Positions 25,080 to 37,100 of a stretch of 64,000 nucleotides of DNA are shown piece after piece; position 1 is the first letter of the stretch, and every line of letters begins with the position of its first letter. Source of the stretch: Melanocharis versteri (taxonomy: Eukaryota > Chordata > Aves > Passeriformes > Melanocharitidae); NCBI GenBank assembly GCA_013397845.1, contig VZTG01005159.1, positions 111,347-175,346 of the forward strand, given 5' to 3'. The translations under genes were made by a program, and so were the position numbers. Below the pieces are notes generated by a model that did not search any database, was not told the origin of the DNA, and worked only from the letters and a program-made list of their open reading frames with translations.

Positions 25080-25262
25080 TCTGGAGCAGAGTAATAAATG
25101 AGGTTTTAATGGGAAGTTGGAAACACTGATGATTTATGGCTTCCTACAACGCTCATTAGACATCTACATCAGTGTGCAACATGCCATAAATTATGGTACA
25201 CGCTGTAAAAAGCCATAAATTGTCATTTCCAATGCGAGTTATCACCATTAAAGACTTTCATT
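25080..25262. promoter_or_regulatory. Homeodomain-site-rich segment, candidate enhancer
   Basis: Within about 90 bp there are three copies of an (A)TTTATGGC or GCCATAAAT site: ATTTATGGCT at 25,132-25,141, GCCATAAATTATGG at 25,183-25,196, and AGCCATAAAT at 25,211-25,220. The outer two form a perfect 10-bp inverted pair. Other A/T-rich homeodomain-like words (TAATAAATG, CATTAGAC, CCATTAAAG) surround them. CATAAA/TTTATGG is known as a Cdx and posterior Hox type binding site. That the segment is a regulatory element is inference; conservation was not tested. Confidence 0.3.
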
Positions 25263-26430
25263 CCCTGCTGTTAGTGTGAGTTTCCACGGCTTCCTCACCA
25301 ATTCCCTGACTAATGATTTCAGCAGCTGCAGGAAGATGACCCAGAGATGCAGTGGCTGATTAGGCACCACAATTGCCTTAAAGCTGGGGAGTCAGAGGTT
25401 AAACTGCTTTATGGAGAAAATCCAATCTGCTCGCCTGGTGCCATCCTTAACACCGAGCATTGCTGGATATCATTTGCACCAACTACTTTATTTTCCCTGG
25501 CTGTTGTTAATATCTGCCTCCTGAAACCCAGGAATGCTTTAAAAACACCGGTACCAGCTTGAGATAAGCTCGGGCCCGTGGAGCAGCTCGGGCTCTGCTG
25601 TCCATGTGCCCATCACAGGGTTTGCAGCAGAGATGATGCTGATATTGTGATGCTGCTGGAGCAGCTGTGATACTTTGAAGGGATGAGCCATCGAATCGCT
25701 GGGTTCTGGGTTTGGTTCTGTGCTGCGAATCAGCTGGAGTGGGGCTAAATAAGGTGAGGGAATGGCAGGGAATACTCCAGGATTTTTTCTTGTGGCTCCA
25801 AGGAAGGTGCTGTGTTCCTCCGAGTTGGAGTGGTTTCATTTCCAGCTCTGTGCAGAAGGAAGGCAAGAAAGGCTGTATTAAAATGTATTTCTAATTTTAG
25901 ACACCTTTGGGGTTCCTTTTGTTTGAAAAGTGAGTGGTACCTTTTAGATAAAGTGTCATGATGGAAACTACACACTGCAGCTGGCAAATGCAATGCAAAC
26001 GCCGAATAATTGATCCTGGCTTTTCCAAGAAATTCTTTCTGACGAGTCCGTTCTTTTCCCTGAGCCTTGTGTGCACCAGGGCTCCTGGGGAGATTTTCCT
26101 CTGCCACACCTTCATTAAACCCCACTTTAGCAAGTTATTTCCTCATCCAGCCCCTTCCAGCTCAGGGTGCTGAATGCAGAGAGGGACATCTCTCTAAAAA
26201 CCTGGTTCTGATCTTGTTTCAGGCATGATGAAAAGGATAATTCTGATAAAATGGGTTTGAACATTTCCCTAGCCATTTTCGCTGCGTTATGAGAGAAGAG
26301 CTTTTTGTGTTCCTCCATCCCCCCACCTCTCTCCCTGCCTACTAAAGCACATTTTTGGCTAAATCGTGCCCTCTAGTGCGTCAGCTCGGCGGGATCCAAA
26401 TCGCAAACCTTTGTCGTGACCGAGGTGGTG

Positions 26431-26521
26431 TTTTTTTTTTTTTTCCTTTTCTCTCTTAGGTAGCTTGGAGAATTAATCAAATAGAGTTCGTATGAATAGC
26501 TCATTTATGCTTCTTGCCAGG
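26431..26521 (+). other. Candidate noncoding or poison exon with strong splice sites
   Basis: A pure pyrimidine tract (26,431-26,457) ends in CTCTCTTAG at 26,459, an almost ideal splice acceptor. Sixty-one bases later TTGCCAG is followed by GTGAGAG at 26,521, a strong donor. The 61-bp segment between (26,460-26,520) has stop codons in all three frames (for example TAG at its second base and TGA and TAA further in), and its length is not a multiple of 3. If spliced it would be a noncoding RNA exon, a 5' untranslated exon, or an alternative exon that introduces a stop. I do not know the host gene, and splicing is not shown by sequence alone. Confidence 0.3.
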
Positions 26522-29500
26522 TGAGAGAGAGGACAGTGCTCCTGTAGCTGTGATGTGCTCCGAAAGCTGCCAGGCTTTGCTGTCAGAGGGCAGCAGGGCT
26601 GGCTGGGCTCTGTAATTCTGATTTAGCAGTAATTTCAGAGCTGTCCGTGCCATGGGTGACCTCGAGAGCAGTCCCCAGCCAGGAAAGAGGAGACCGATGA
26701 GAAATGAATTCTGGTTGATTTTTTTGAACTAGATCTACAGTGTGTCTAGTTGATTACACTGAAAAGGGCCAGTGAACATTAGGAAATTTTAAAAAAAAGT
26801 TACCTGAAGTAAATATATAACCTGAATAAAATAACTGTTGACTTAAGTCCAGGAACACCTCAGAGTCAGGAGTGATGAACAGCTTTTGCTGACTGCTGAT
26901 TCCAACCATTGTTTAAATTCAGCCTGAGGGCTGCAATATCTTCTGCTTTGGGAACAGCAGAGTAGATCATCTGGTTTTAAAATGCTCACACACTTTACAT
27001 ATTCAATTCTATTTCCCATTTTACAGTAATGGAACAGTGTCTGTAAAATGAGTTTGCCGTTGTGCAATTCATCCAGATTTAGTGCAGAACCAGCCCTGGT
27101 GCCATCAGTTCTCCCTTGCCTTCAGAGGGTGTCCCCAAGGCTTTGATGATCAAATCCCCAGAGACAATTCCCATGGGAATTGTGAGTGAGGGGAAAGCAG
27201 TTCTTTGTGTTTGCAGTGTGCACTTCATTAGAAAAGCATCTTTCATGAAAAAAAATTTGATGCCCTGGTCCTACTGAATTATCTTAAAACTTTTAAGATA
27301 TGGAATTATTCACGTGCTGAAATTTTTTGTGCTTCTGAGATATTCCTCAACTCTTACCCGAAAAGGTTATGTAAGAAAATAATTTCATTCTTATGAAAAC
27401 TAGATCTCAAATGACTTTTGATGCTGTACTTGATTTACTTTGAGTTTTTGGGTTTTTTTAAATCTGCTTTAAAAAAACTACAAATTTGAAATTTTAAAGA
27501 ATGGAATATCTCATAAATTCAGGTTCACTGAGAAACTTTGCTTGCCACCTGCTTTAATGTTTCAAATCACTGGGGTTTTTGTTGGGTTTCTGTTTGGTTT
27601 TTGTTTGTTTGATTTTTTTTTAATGATTGTTTTTGTATTTTGGAAGTTGGACATGTTGGCTTCTTCTTGGTGAACTTTTTTTGGGTGATGGTGAGGAAAA
27701 CACTTAGAATTTGAGAACAATTCATTTCTCATCTGTTCAAGGAGTGATTTTTAAGCAGTCACATGCACATATCTCAAGATGCTGTGATTTTTTTTTACCC
27801 TTCTCCTGCGATGATTGGAGAAAAAGAACTAGAAATACAGAATATGCAACCTAATAATTGAATTTAAGGATGCCATAATGACACCTGATTGCAGCTAGGA
27901 TTTAAAGGCGAGCAGGTGTGGAACTTTCTCACCTGTGACGAAGTCTCTTTATATCCTGGGTGAATTCTGCATCCCCTCAATCCTGCGTGAATTACTGCCT
28001 CCTGTCACACAAACTTTGCAGCCAGTAGGAGACAAAATCTGCAATTTACCCAGAAATAGCAAATATGTGGTGATTGAAAGAGTCACGTGGTTCACATCAC
28101 CGGGCTTTGCCCAGTGACCGTCAGGCCAGGTTTGAGAGCAAAAAGAATTCACCTGTGAATCTCCAGTAAAGCTTTTGCAGTTTACATGAGGAAGTTTTAG
28201 ATGCAATAAAGGATGGAACTGAGTTGGTATTTTGAGCAATAATTTCTGGTTTGGAGACTGTGCTTAGGGAACTTCATCTCATTGTCCTGGGCAGGATTTA
28301 TGATTTCTCTCCTGCGTCCCATTTTCTGTGATTCCAACTGTGTCAGCATGCTCAAGGTCTGTTTTGCAGTAACAGATGTTTTTTCCACTTCTGCACAAAG
28401 TAACTGCAGCTGATACTTAATCATAAATATCTCGAAGAAGATATTTTTAAATTAAAATGATATAAATTACTTCAAAATTACCACACGCCTGAAATATACA
28501 CACTGCATTTATTTGTTTGGAATTGATGGATTGTTTATGGAGCACATACACACATATCCTTTTGTTCCAAAATGAATGGGTAGAAAAATTTGGAAACATT
28601 GGCTGAAAAATTTCTTTCCATTTCTAGCTTGCCTCTTCCTAGCTATTAGTCAGCTGTGTATGTAAGAGCTCTGTCTGGATGAAAATAAATCAGTTGTGCT
28701 GATTAAAAGTAGCTTAATTGTTGTCTTTCAGTTGCGAGGATATTACAAAGCTTTCCCTTTCCAATGGTTAAAACCCTCTTCCTGATTTCTCACCTACATT
28801 TATTTATGGCCACATTTTGTCTGGCTGACTTAAGATCTTGAATGTCTTTTACTGATACCCAAAGCTAAAGTGCAGACTAAATCCCAAATATTTACTCTTT
28901 GGAATTTGTGAGATCCCAGTGCAAAGTCCTCTCTAGCAGAACCTGTGGTGGTATCTTGAGTGGGAAGAAGAGAGCTCTGTTTTGGGGGTAAATTAATTCT
29001 TATGTTCTTTTCCCTGACGAATGTTTCAAAGTAATTTCCGATCACTGGATATTGAAACACACACAACTTGTGCAGCTGGCCTTGAACTCAGATATTGGCG
29101 AGTAAAATATTAATGAAATAGTGTCGTGTCCAACTTCTTTGCTGACCAAAAGCAGTAGGTAAAAAATAAGATTTGGTCCAACTTCCTTCATCTGGGCCAG
29201 AGTTGATTTTGTAAGTACGTTATGGTAAGAGGATGGAATTCATCAGTTGTGCAGTATAACAATAGGAATGTGGAGAGTAAATTCCTTTCACAGAGATGGC
29301 AGTTCCATTCCTGAATATGTCCTGAAGCAATTCTGGATTTGCCTTTGCCAGTTGGCTTTTTATTTGCTTCTGTATGGAAAACAGCTGATACCAGGTTTTC
29401 AAACTGACGCTCAACCATTTAAAAGATGTGAAAAACTAAATCTTATTTTCAAACTTGAGGATTGTTCGTGGCATGGATTTTGTTCCTTTGTCCTTCCTGC

Positions 29501-32500
29501 ACTGGCAGCAGTTTTGGCAGAGGATTTGCACAGGTTTGAGGCAGCCCAGTTGCCATTCTGCTGCTCCAGAGGAGGCTGCAGGAAGGACAGAGTGTCATTG
29601 CTGCTCGCTGTGGAACAAGTATTTTCATCTGGTGGCTCAGTGGAAAGCAGAAACTGATGATCTTGTGCAGGTGTAGACTTTTTAGATTACAAGACCAAAA
29701 AAATGCAGCCTGGTGTGAAAATTCAGCTGCTAAACTTATGAAACACTTGCTGATATCCCCAAGGGTTTTCTGAAGCTGTTGCTGCTCAACACTATCAAAG
29801 AGATCCAAAATGACATTTTACTAGGAATTTTTGGAAGTTCTCTCTCTCTGTAGTAGCAAGGAGAAGTTAAAAACGAGAATCACAGAGTGCAAATCCATTG
29901 CTAGTGCAGCATGGAAGAAATCTTTGTGCTGAAAAAATGAACTATATTTTAAAAAAAAAATGAGTAGAATATTGTTGATTTCTAAGGAAGCCTGACACAG
30001 GCAGGATGGTGATGGTTTATGATATGTGTATTATTGGTTAAGTCTCCTTGCTAGTTTTCTTTTAATATATTCTTATTTTATTACTGGAAAAATTTAGCTC
30101 ATGCAGAAGCACCTGAAGGTTTTGGTGACATTTTCTAAATCCCTGTGGTTGTAATAATTCCAAGGCAACATATTTGTGGAAGTTTTAATTACAAATTTGG
30201 GGGCTAGTATGAATTCAAGCATCAACACTGTACAGAAAAAAGCTGTGAAGCTCCATGACTGCTGGAGCACTCCGTGGTTCTGCCAATAGACAAATAATTA
30301 AAAAAAGGGTTGGTGGATGTGCTTCAAGGGAGCAGCAAGGCTGAAAGCCTGCATAGTTTGCCTTCAGAGAGGTAATTTGCTAACAAAATGCTGCGTGTCA
30401 GACTTTTGGGTCTTCTTTTGACCTCTAGAAAAGGTTTGAAAGAATCAAAATAAATCTTAGCCTGGCAGTTAGGGGATGAAAACAGGCTCATGTGAGCCAA
30501 TAAACCAAATACTGACAGCAGCAGTGATTACTGGGAAGAGAAACAAACAAAGGAGTGGATGTGCTTTAGGCATTCTGGAAATATTATTGATACCTTGGTT
30601 CCCACTGGCCATGATCAGCTTTTTGAACGTGGTAGGAAAAAAAGTGGTGAAATTTACTGGATCATTCTGAATAAATACTTCGCAGAGGATAATGTATTTG
30701 GTGAAAGCATTTTTTTTTTCTTGAGAATGTTTAATGGCACATTAGACTTACCTCTAACGTACTGTAAATGATTAGTGGAATAATTTTGAAGAATGACTTT
30801 GAGATCATTACGAACTAGAATGTATTTATTACTGAGAGTTCAGTTTTGATGTACCAGTGGCGTGACATTGGTTTTGGAATTTGTGTAACAAAACTTCTGG
30901 GTTGCCTACTTCAGCAAGAGTGAAAAATAGGTTAGTGGTAGTATAAAAAAATAAAAGAAAACACGCATTTCCATCAATATTCCAGCTGAGCCAGCAGAAT
31001 TTTATGCAGAATTTTAAGTGTTCTAAAGGGGGAGAGCAGATGAGGAGAGTAGATCAGGCAGAATCAAATCTTATTAATGAACACATAGAATTCATCCCGT
31101 TGGTGGAGGAACAGTGAAATATTTTCTCTCTCCCTTGCACAGCAGAGCCTGGATGAGTCTGTATCTGCAAAGCAGAGTGAATCCTTTTCCCCCTCCTTTT
31201 CTATTGTGTGCCAACCCTTTATTTTCAGCTCCACCTTCAGAGATACAGCATCTTTTGCATTATTGTGAAGATGACTGTTCACTGAGAGACAACTCTGTTT
31301 ATCTTTAAACATCCTGATCTGAGCACTTTACACTGTTGAGTTAATACGTAGTAAATTGATACATTTTCTACTGGTTTGCAGTAATTAAATGGAATTAATT
31401 GAGCCGTTCTGTTGTTTGTAGTAAGTACAATGGTGTATTAGTACTTAATAGCTTTACCACTTGGTTTTCATGGTTATGCAGCTGTAATTGGACTTTACAT
31501 AGGCAGTTAAAGCATTTATTTTAATTATTTTTAATTTTAATAGCTAATATTTAAGTCATGCTTTTAGCTGAGTACAATTTCTCCTGCTACTTGGCACTTG
31601 TTGATGATAAATAGGAAGTAAATTATGGATGTGCTTTGTACATATGAAAACACTGTGTCTTTTGCTTTTAAAAACCACTGCCACCCATGCCACTGGTACT
31701 GATTGGGATTTGGGACTATTAATTAAAACCTGTTAATTTGTCCAGCCTGGACAATTTTCAGCCCATTTATAGGGGCTCAGAGTCCATTTATCATATCCAA
31801 ATCTACAAATTTGGGCCACAGGGATGCTCTAGGCGATTCTGTCAGAAGTCTTTCTGGCACATTATTATCATTAAAATGATATAAAAATATGCTTCGTTGT
31901 TTAATAAAAATGAGATTTTGAGGATAAATTCTTAAAATTTTAGAACTTAGTTATTTTTATCCAGGCAAGCAGCAAAAGTTTCTATGTAGAAAGCTTGGCG
32001 TTCTTGGAAAAGGAAGTTTTTTTGTGTAATTATATCTTTGTAAGGGGGAAGAAGTCTTTGAAGTATCTGTGGGAATCAATCTCCATAAAAATATAATGTC
32101 ACCTTGATGTTTTAATTGTGTGGGATCAAATGCAGAAATGCAGAATGCCTGGTAGCTCAACAAGTTCTAATGCATCTCTTCCTGTATTATTGAACTTCTC
32201 GGAGCCATTTATCAAATTTGAGAAGAAAAGGGAAAATGAAATGTTAACTGTTTCTCAGGATCCAGCTGTGGTCTGTGAGCCACTTCTGAACTCTTTAATT
32301 GAACGTGAAAAATAAGCAACAGGGCAGTTTTTTGCAGCTACTAAACTGGGAGAGATGTGACTGTGGTTTTATGCTGAGGTATTCCCCAGATTTGGATTGA
32401 GAATTGGAACAGCAGGAGACTTCATGACCAATGGTTTCAAATCTTTCCCTTTTGAACTCGGGCAGCTGCAGCTAGGGAGGGGTTTTTTCAGCCCAGAAAA

Positions 32501-32841
32501 GCCAGAAGGAATTTTTTCTTGATGTATGCAAGTGCAATCGAGTTGGTCTAATGTGTGTGAGAAGCATCTGGTGGCAAACTGTGTGGAATTTCTCCTGGCA
32601 AAATATCAGTTCCTTGCTCAGGAAGTTATTGGGAATCAACAGGGATGCAGGAAGATGTCTAATCAGGGAACACGGTGAAAATTTGTCTAGGAAATAAGAT
32701 TTCCTGTGTATTTAATTATTTTCCAGCCTACTGACTTGGGGGCTGGGGGTAAAATGGGTTTTTCTTGTACAGTTATTTTTGTTCTTTGAATGGTCTTAGA
32801 CAGGGAGTAGTGTGACTCTACTTCACAGCTTTCTTTTCCAC

Positions 32842-32866
32842 TTCTTTCATATAAAATATGAAAGAA
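32842..32866. repeat. Perfect short inverted repeat
   Basis: TTCTTTCATAT and ATATGAAAGAA form perfect 11-bp arms around a 3-base AAA loop. It can form a small hairpin or bind a dimeric factor. Chance is possible at this length in AT-rich DNA. Confidence 0.75.
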
Positions 32867-33017
32867 ACACCCTCTGAAAAGTTCATCTGGGGACTTTAAT
32901 AATTCACTTTAATTGATTATTTCAGAAACTGTGATTTGATATTGTCACGTTGTAAATAGGAGTATGTGCAGTTTTAAAGATAAATGATTTAATGAAGATT
33001 TTGAGTTTATGCTCTAA

Positions 33018-33060
33018 ATTTTTTTTCTTTTTACTTTTTCCCCCCCCTCTTTCTCCCCCA
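33018..33060. repeat. Polypyrimidine tract
   Basis: About 42 bases of T and C with a single A, including a run of nine C. It is not followed by AG, so it is not obviously a splice acceptor. Such tracts can adopt triplex structure in principle. Confidence 0.8.
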
Positions 33061-33753
33061 ACTGGCATACAATGTGAAAACTCAAAAGAAATAGGGTTTC
33101 TGATCTAATGATTTGTTGGTTGCTTTTATTTTTTCCCCCCAAACGTACCCTAGTGAAAATAAATCTCACTGCCCTGAACAGCTGACAAATACAAACTGTT
33201 CTAAAAGGAAGAGCATTTTTAAGCATAAAATATTTTACGTGCCTATCAGCATGGGTCAGATCTGCTCAGATGTGTGGAGCACATGCAGAGCTTTAGTCAG
33301 AGCTCAGGTTTTAGAGTACAATCTTTTCAGATTAGGGAGATGAAAGTCCCATTGTCCAATGCTGATGGAGTGGAAAGAATACATTTCAAGCCACATAAAA
33401 GTCACCTGAATGTGGCGACTCCCTCATCAGACACTAAATCTCTGTCCGTGGGGGATGAATTCCTGGTTTCAGGCGCTCACAGCCCTCCAGGAGTGCTCTG
33501 TGCTGCTGGAGAAGGTTGGCAGAGCAGGTGGCTCCAGCACAGATCCCCCCTGGAAAAGCCCCCACTCCTCTCCAGCCCTGCCCAGACCTGGGGTTGCTCC
33601 TCTCCTGGGTGCCCAGAGCCAGGCTGGACCTGCAGCCTCGTCCCACAGGGGCCAAATTAAATGTCACTGTCCCTTCCACAGGTGTGCTCACCCTGTACGG
33701 CCTGTATTTTATAAATGCTAATGTCTCACTGGTAAATGATTTTCATTTTCTCG

Positions 33754-34146
33754 CTAGAATTCCTCTGAATGAGAAGCCTTTGTGTCTCAAGGAAAACACT
33801 CTGTGGGAATGGGGTCTTTATCTGCACAATAATTTTGAATATTTTGTGGCATCACAGAGTGTTAAGTTGATCTGAAGGTATTTTACATTTGATCTATGTA
33901 GCACTGCATGNACTAGAATTCCTCTGGATGAGGAGGAGCCTTTGTTCTGGGAGGTTGCAGGAGTGGGGACAAGGCCCTTGTCCACATCCAGGTCTCACCC
34001 ATGTGAATTTAAAGCACGTGTCTCAAGGAAAACACGCTGTGGGAATGGGGTCTTTATCTGCACAATAATTTTGAATATTTTGTGACATCACACAGTGTTA
34101 AGTTGATCTGAAGGTATTTTACATTTGATCTATGTAGCACTGCATG
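33754..34146. repeat. Local duplication joined at an n (33,911)
   Basis: The block 33,754-33,910 recurs at 33,913-34,146. Both begin CTAGAATTCCTCTG and both end GATCTATGTAGCACTGCATG. The second copy carries about 77 extra bases in the middle (about 33,945-34,017). The shared part 33,782-33,910 against 34,018-34,146 differs at only a few bases over 129 bp. The ambiguous base n sits exactly between the copies. This is most simply explained by two alleles placed side by side during assembly, although a true recent tandem duplication is possible. Confidence 0.9.
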
Positions 34147-37100
34147 TCCATTCTGGGTATTGGATACTTCTGTACTTTTATGTAGAAAGGGTTGATAAGA
34201 ATCAGGTTGTACTCTGCTTTGTGGAAAGAAGATAAATACAAAACCAGGGCTGAGCTTTGGGCATTAATACATTCAAAATACAAATTGCAAGTGAATAGAT
34301 TTAATTCTTCTCTTCTTTCTGCTAAGTGACCGTCCAGCAAATCAAACGTGGGGAGTTTGCTCTTTTGTGTGGCTTTTCAATTGCCTGCTGTGACAGAAAA
34401 TGAATATGAAGAGAAGTTAAACATGCCTTGGTGTGTTCTGCCTTTGAATGCATTGAAATATCAGTGCGTTGAAGGAGATTACAACATGAACTCAATTACC
34501 ACGTTTTACTTCCACTGCAATTTTTCTCAATTTAGAGGCTGCTTATTCTATTAGAAGAGAAGACTTGAACTAATGGTGATTGGTGATCTGCCCTGCTGAC
34601 TTTTTTTTTCCTGATTTAAATCAAGTTTCGTTGTGCCATTGAGGATATCATTGAATATCTAGCAGTCCATTTATCCAATTTAGACACAGAAAAGCACCTA
34701 GAATGCACATTTTCAATAACACAGAGGAAGCTGAGGGCGAAATAGGTAAAAATGCAAATCGGGGCTGAACACATCCTCAATTCAGATGTTCCTGGGTGCT
34801 GGAACCCAACTTTCTGTCCTGGCAGGGTGTTGGGAGAGTCCCTGATGTGATTTTGGCATGTTCAGACTAATGAGCTGTGCAAAGAGGTCCCAGCCCTGGC
34901 TTGGCAGCTCCAGAGAGAGCCTGGAAATGAGGCCGTGCGGGCTCTGCCAGGGTCCCACTTGCATTTGGCAGCATCAGCTCCATGCTAAGCCACTGGAAAT
35001 TGTTTAATCTTTCTTCCCATCCCTGGTGTATTTAGGGGTTTAAGCATTAGAGCATCTTTAATTACCATTATTGAAGGTCTTTCAACTTTGAAAATTGGAG
35101 ATGTGTTTCACCAGAGACCCTGCCATGGTAATTGGCATGTTGTTGCACTGTCTGCACTATGTTGTTCCTATTTCAGTCTGCTGCAGAAAAGATTGTTTGC
35201 TGATTTTCCCAGAAGTATAAAATTAATTCAACCTCAGCTCTATCAAGTAATTTTTGTTTGTGAAAATGAAATTGCAGTTTCTCAAACTGTGAATTATTAA
35301 AGTCTGCTTTGCTCAGGAAGATATTGAGATCCAGGCAGCACCCTTTCCTTTTATTTACTTTAATCAGAACAGTGTAGTTGTCACAGCTCAGTTTTCTATG
35401 CTGCGATGGGGAAGTAGGGAAGTGTCAGTGCTAAAAGTGCTGAAGTCTGAGCTGTTGTTGAGGATTATCAGATTAGATATGGGGTGGTATTGTTGGCAAT
35501 TTGTTAGTGATTCTTACTGCACATATTGCTGATATTTTACGTAAATCCCTAAATTTTCTTGGCACAACTGTGCCACCAGCTCTGCTGTTCTGGGTCCATG
35601 GTTCATTGCTTACCTTTGTCCTACGTATTTTTCTGATTCCATGGTGGTTTATGATGTTAATTCCACATGAGATGCTTGGGTGTCCCTGTTCCCTTGAATG
35701 ATGTGCAGGATTTTTGCTTTCTTCCGAAAACCAGTGAATAATACGCAGGTTTAATCAATTATCTCCTCAAAGTTTGTCATTGATGCATTTTAATATCTCG
35801 TAATGTGCCCAATACATTCAGGAACAAGACAAATACGCTGACAAGAACTATAAATGACTTCGGTATTGACCATCAGTCATTTTAATTAGCAAATCTCTGA
35901 ATAGACTGGAATCAATTTGTTCAATTAGAAATTAATAGAAGTACCTAGTCAGGGTATCATGTCGGTTTTGAAATGCTAAAATTGGCAGGATTACCAGATG
36001 CTAAAGACAAAAAATAATTGGAGCAGCTGGAGCAGGAATGGGATATTGTTAAATGTGCTCCTGGTTTATCACGTTCTCTTTTACAAACGTGTTCTTTGAA
36101 GTGGGAGGGCGATGAAGTTGGTCACTTGCTGGGTTTGGCTTGACCATTTCTTTCTGCTGAACAATTGCACCGTCAATTTTCGTGACTAAAAGCTGCTAAT
36201 CCAGGACATAATTAATGAAACTTTAATTTGCTAATTGTGAGCTGATCAGTCAGTGATGTAATTAAAAATTGAATTGACTTCCCGGAGGATGGATCCTTTG
36301 CTGCCAGAAGTGACAAAGAGCAGAAGCGGTGTCAGACGCTGTCCCTGGAGGGGCAGAACCTCTCCCGGACGATGATTTCACCTCCAGTGCTTTTAGACTT
36401 TTGTCTTTCCTGAGACAACAAAGAGCATTAAATGTAACCAATATATTAAGTGTAAATATAGGCCAGTGACGGTCTCTTTATTAAGGAAAAACCCAAACCA
36501 TCCAAACAATTAACAACCCCTCTCCCCCCAAAAACCCCAAACACCCAAACCAAAGGGAAAAAGCAAACCAAAGCAGCAATTCAGAGATAGTTTGGGTTCA
36601 GACTTGTGACTTAAGGTGAGAAAACTCTCCGTTGTGAGTTCGAGTGGTTCATTTACACCTCATCGGATGCTTTCTATAGAAGTGTAAAACGGGTGGCGCT
36701 GCATTTTTTCTGAGTTCACTCTTCCTGCTGGTTATTTCCCTTCTAGTTCCAGTTGTTTCAACTTAGATAAGATACAGATTAAAGAGTGGCAGAATATTTT
36801 GCTCCTCAGTGTGGCTTGCAAGTTGATTTTCACTTCCTGCGTGGGGAGATTTTAAGATAAATTACTCAGAAATCGTGACTGGAAAAGGAGAAGTTTCTAG
36901 GTGCTGGATTGAGGTGTAATTTTTGTGAGCATCTCTGTTAAAAACGTAGTTGATTTACATCTGGTTGTTTTTTTTTTTTTTTTATTTTCGTGGGGTGTTA
37001 GAACCTGGTGTTCATTGCTGTCATTTTTTTTCTGCCTGCTGCCTCGTGAGCCAGCAGTGCTGCTGTCATTAGTGACATTTCTGTCAGCACTTTCTTTCAC

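Larger units (their letters stand above)
26522..33753. other. Unique noncoding DNA, T/G-rich on the + strand
   Basis: About 7.2 kb without a supported gene. By eye the + strand is rich in T and G here, with low-complexity G/T sequence at about 27,571-27,625 and T runs at 27,608-27,621 and 30,709-30,718. Such asymmetry is seen in transcribed vertebrate introns but was not counted. The largest frames (29,247-29,657, 136 codons, + strand; 29,449-29,808, 119 codons, minus strand) overlap each other and show no domain. A GC-richer patch at 33,470-33,690 gives overlapping frames on both strands and is probably an eroded repeat or chance. Confidence 0.5.

Noticed and set aside
27281..27299. Perfect 9-bp inverted repeat ATCTTAAAA/TTTTAAGAT as a hairpin RNA
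   Set aside because: Too short and AT-rich to distinguish from chance; no extended stem as needed for a microRNA precursor.
36636..36665. GAGTTCGAGTGG as a tRNA T-loop
   Set aside because: No A box or cloverleaf around it.
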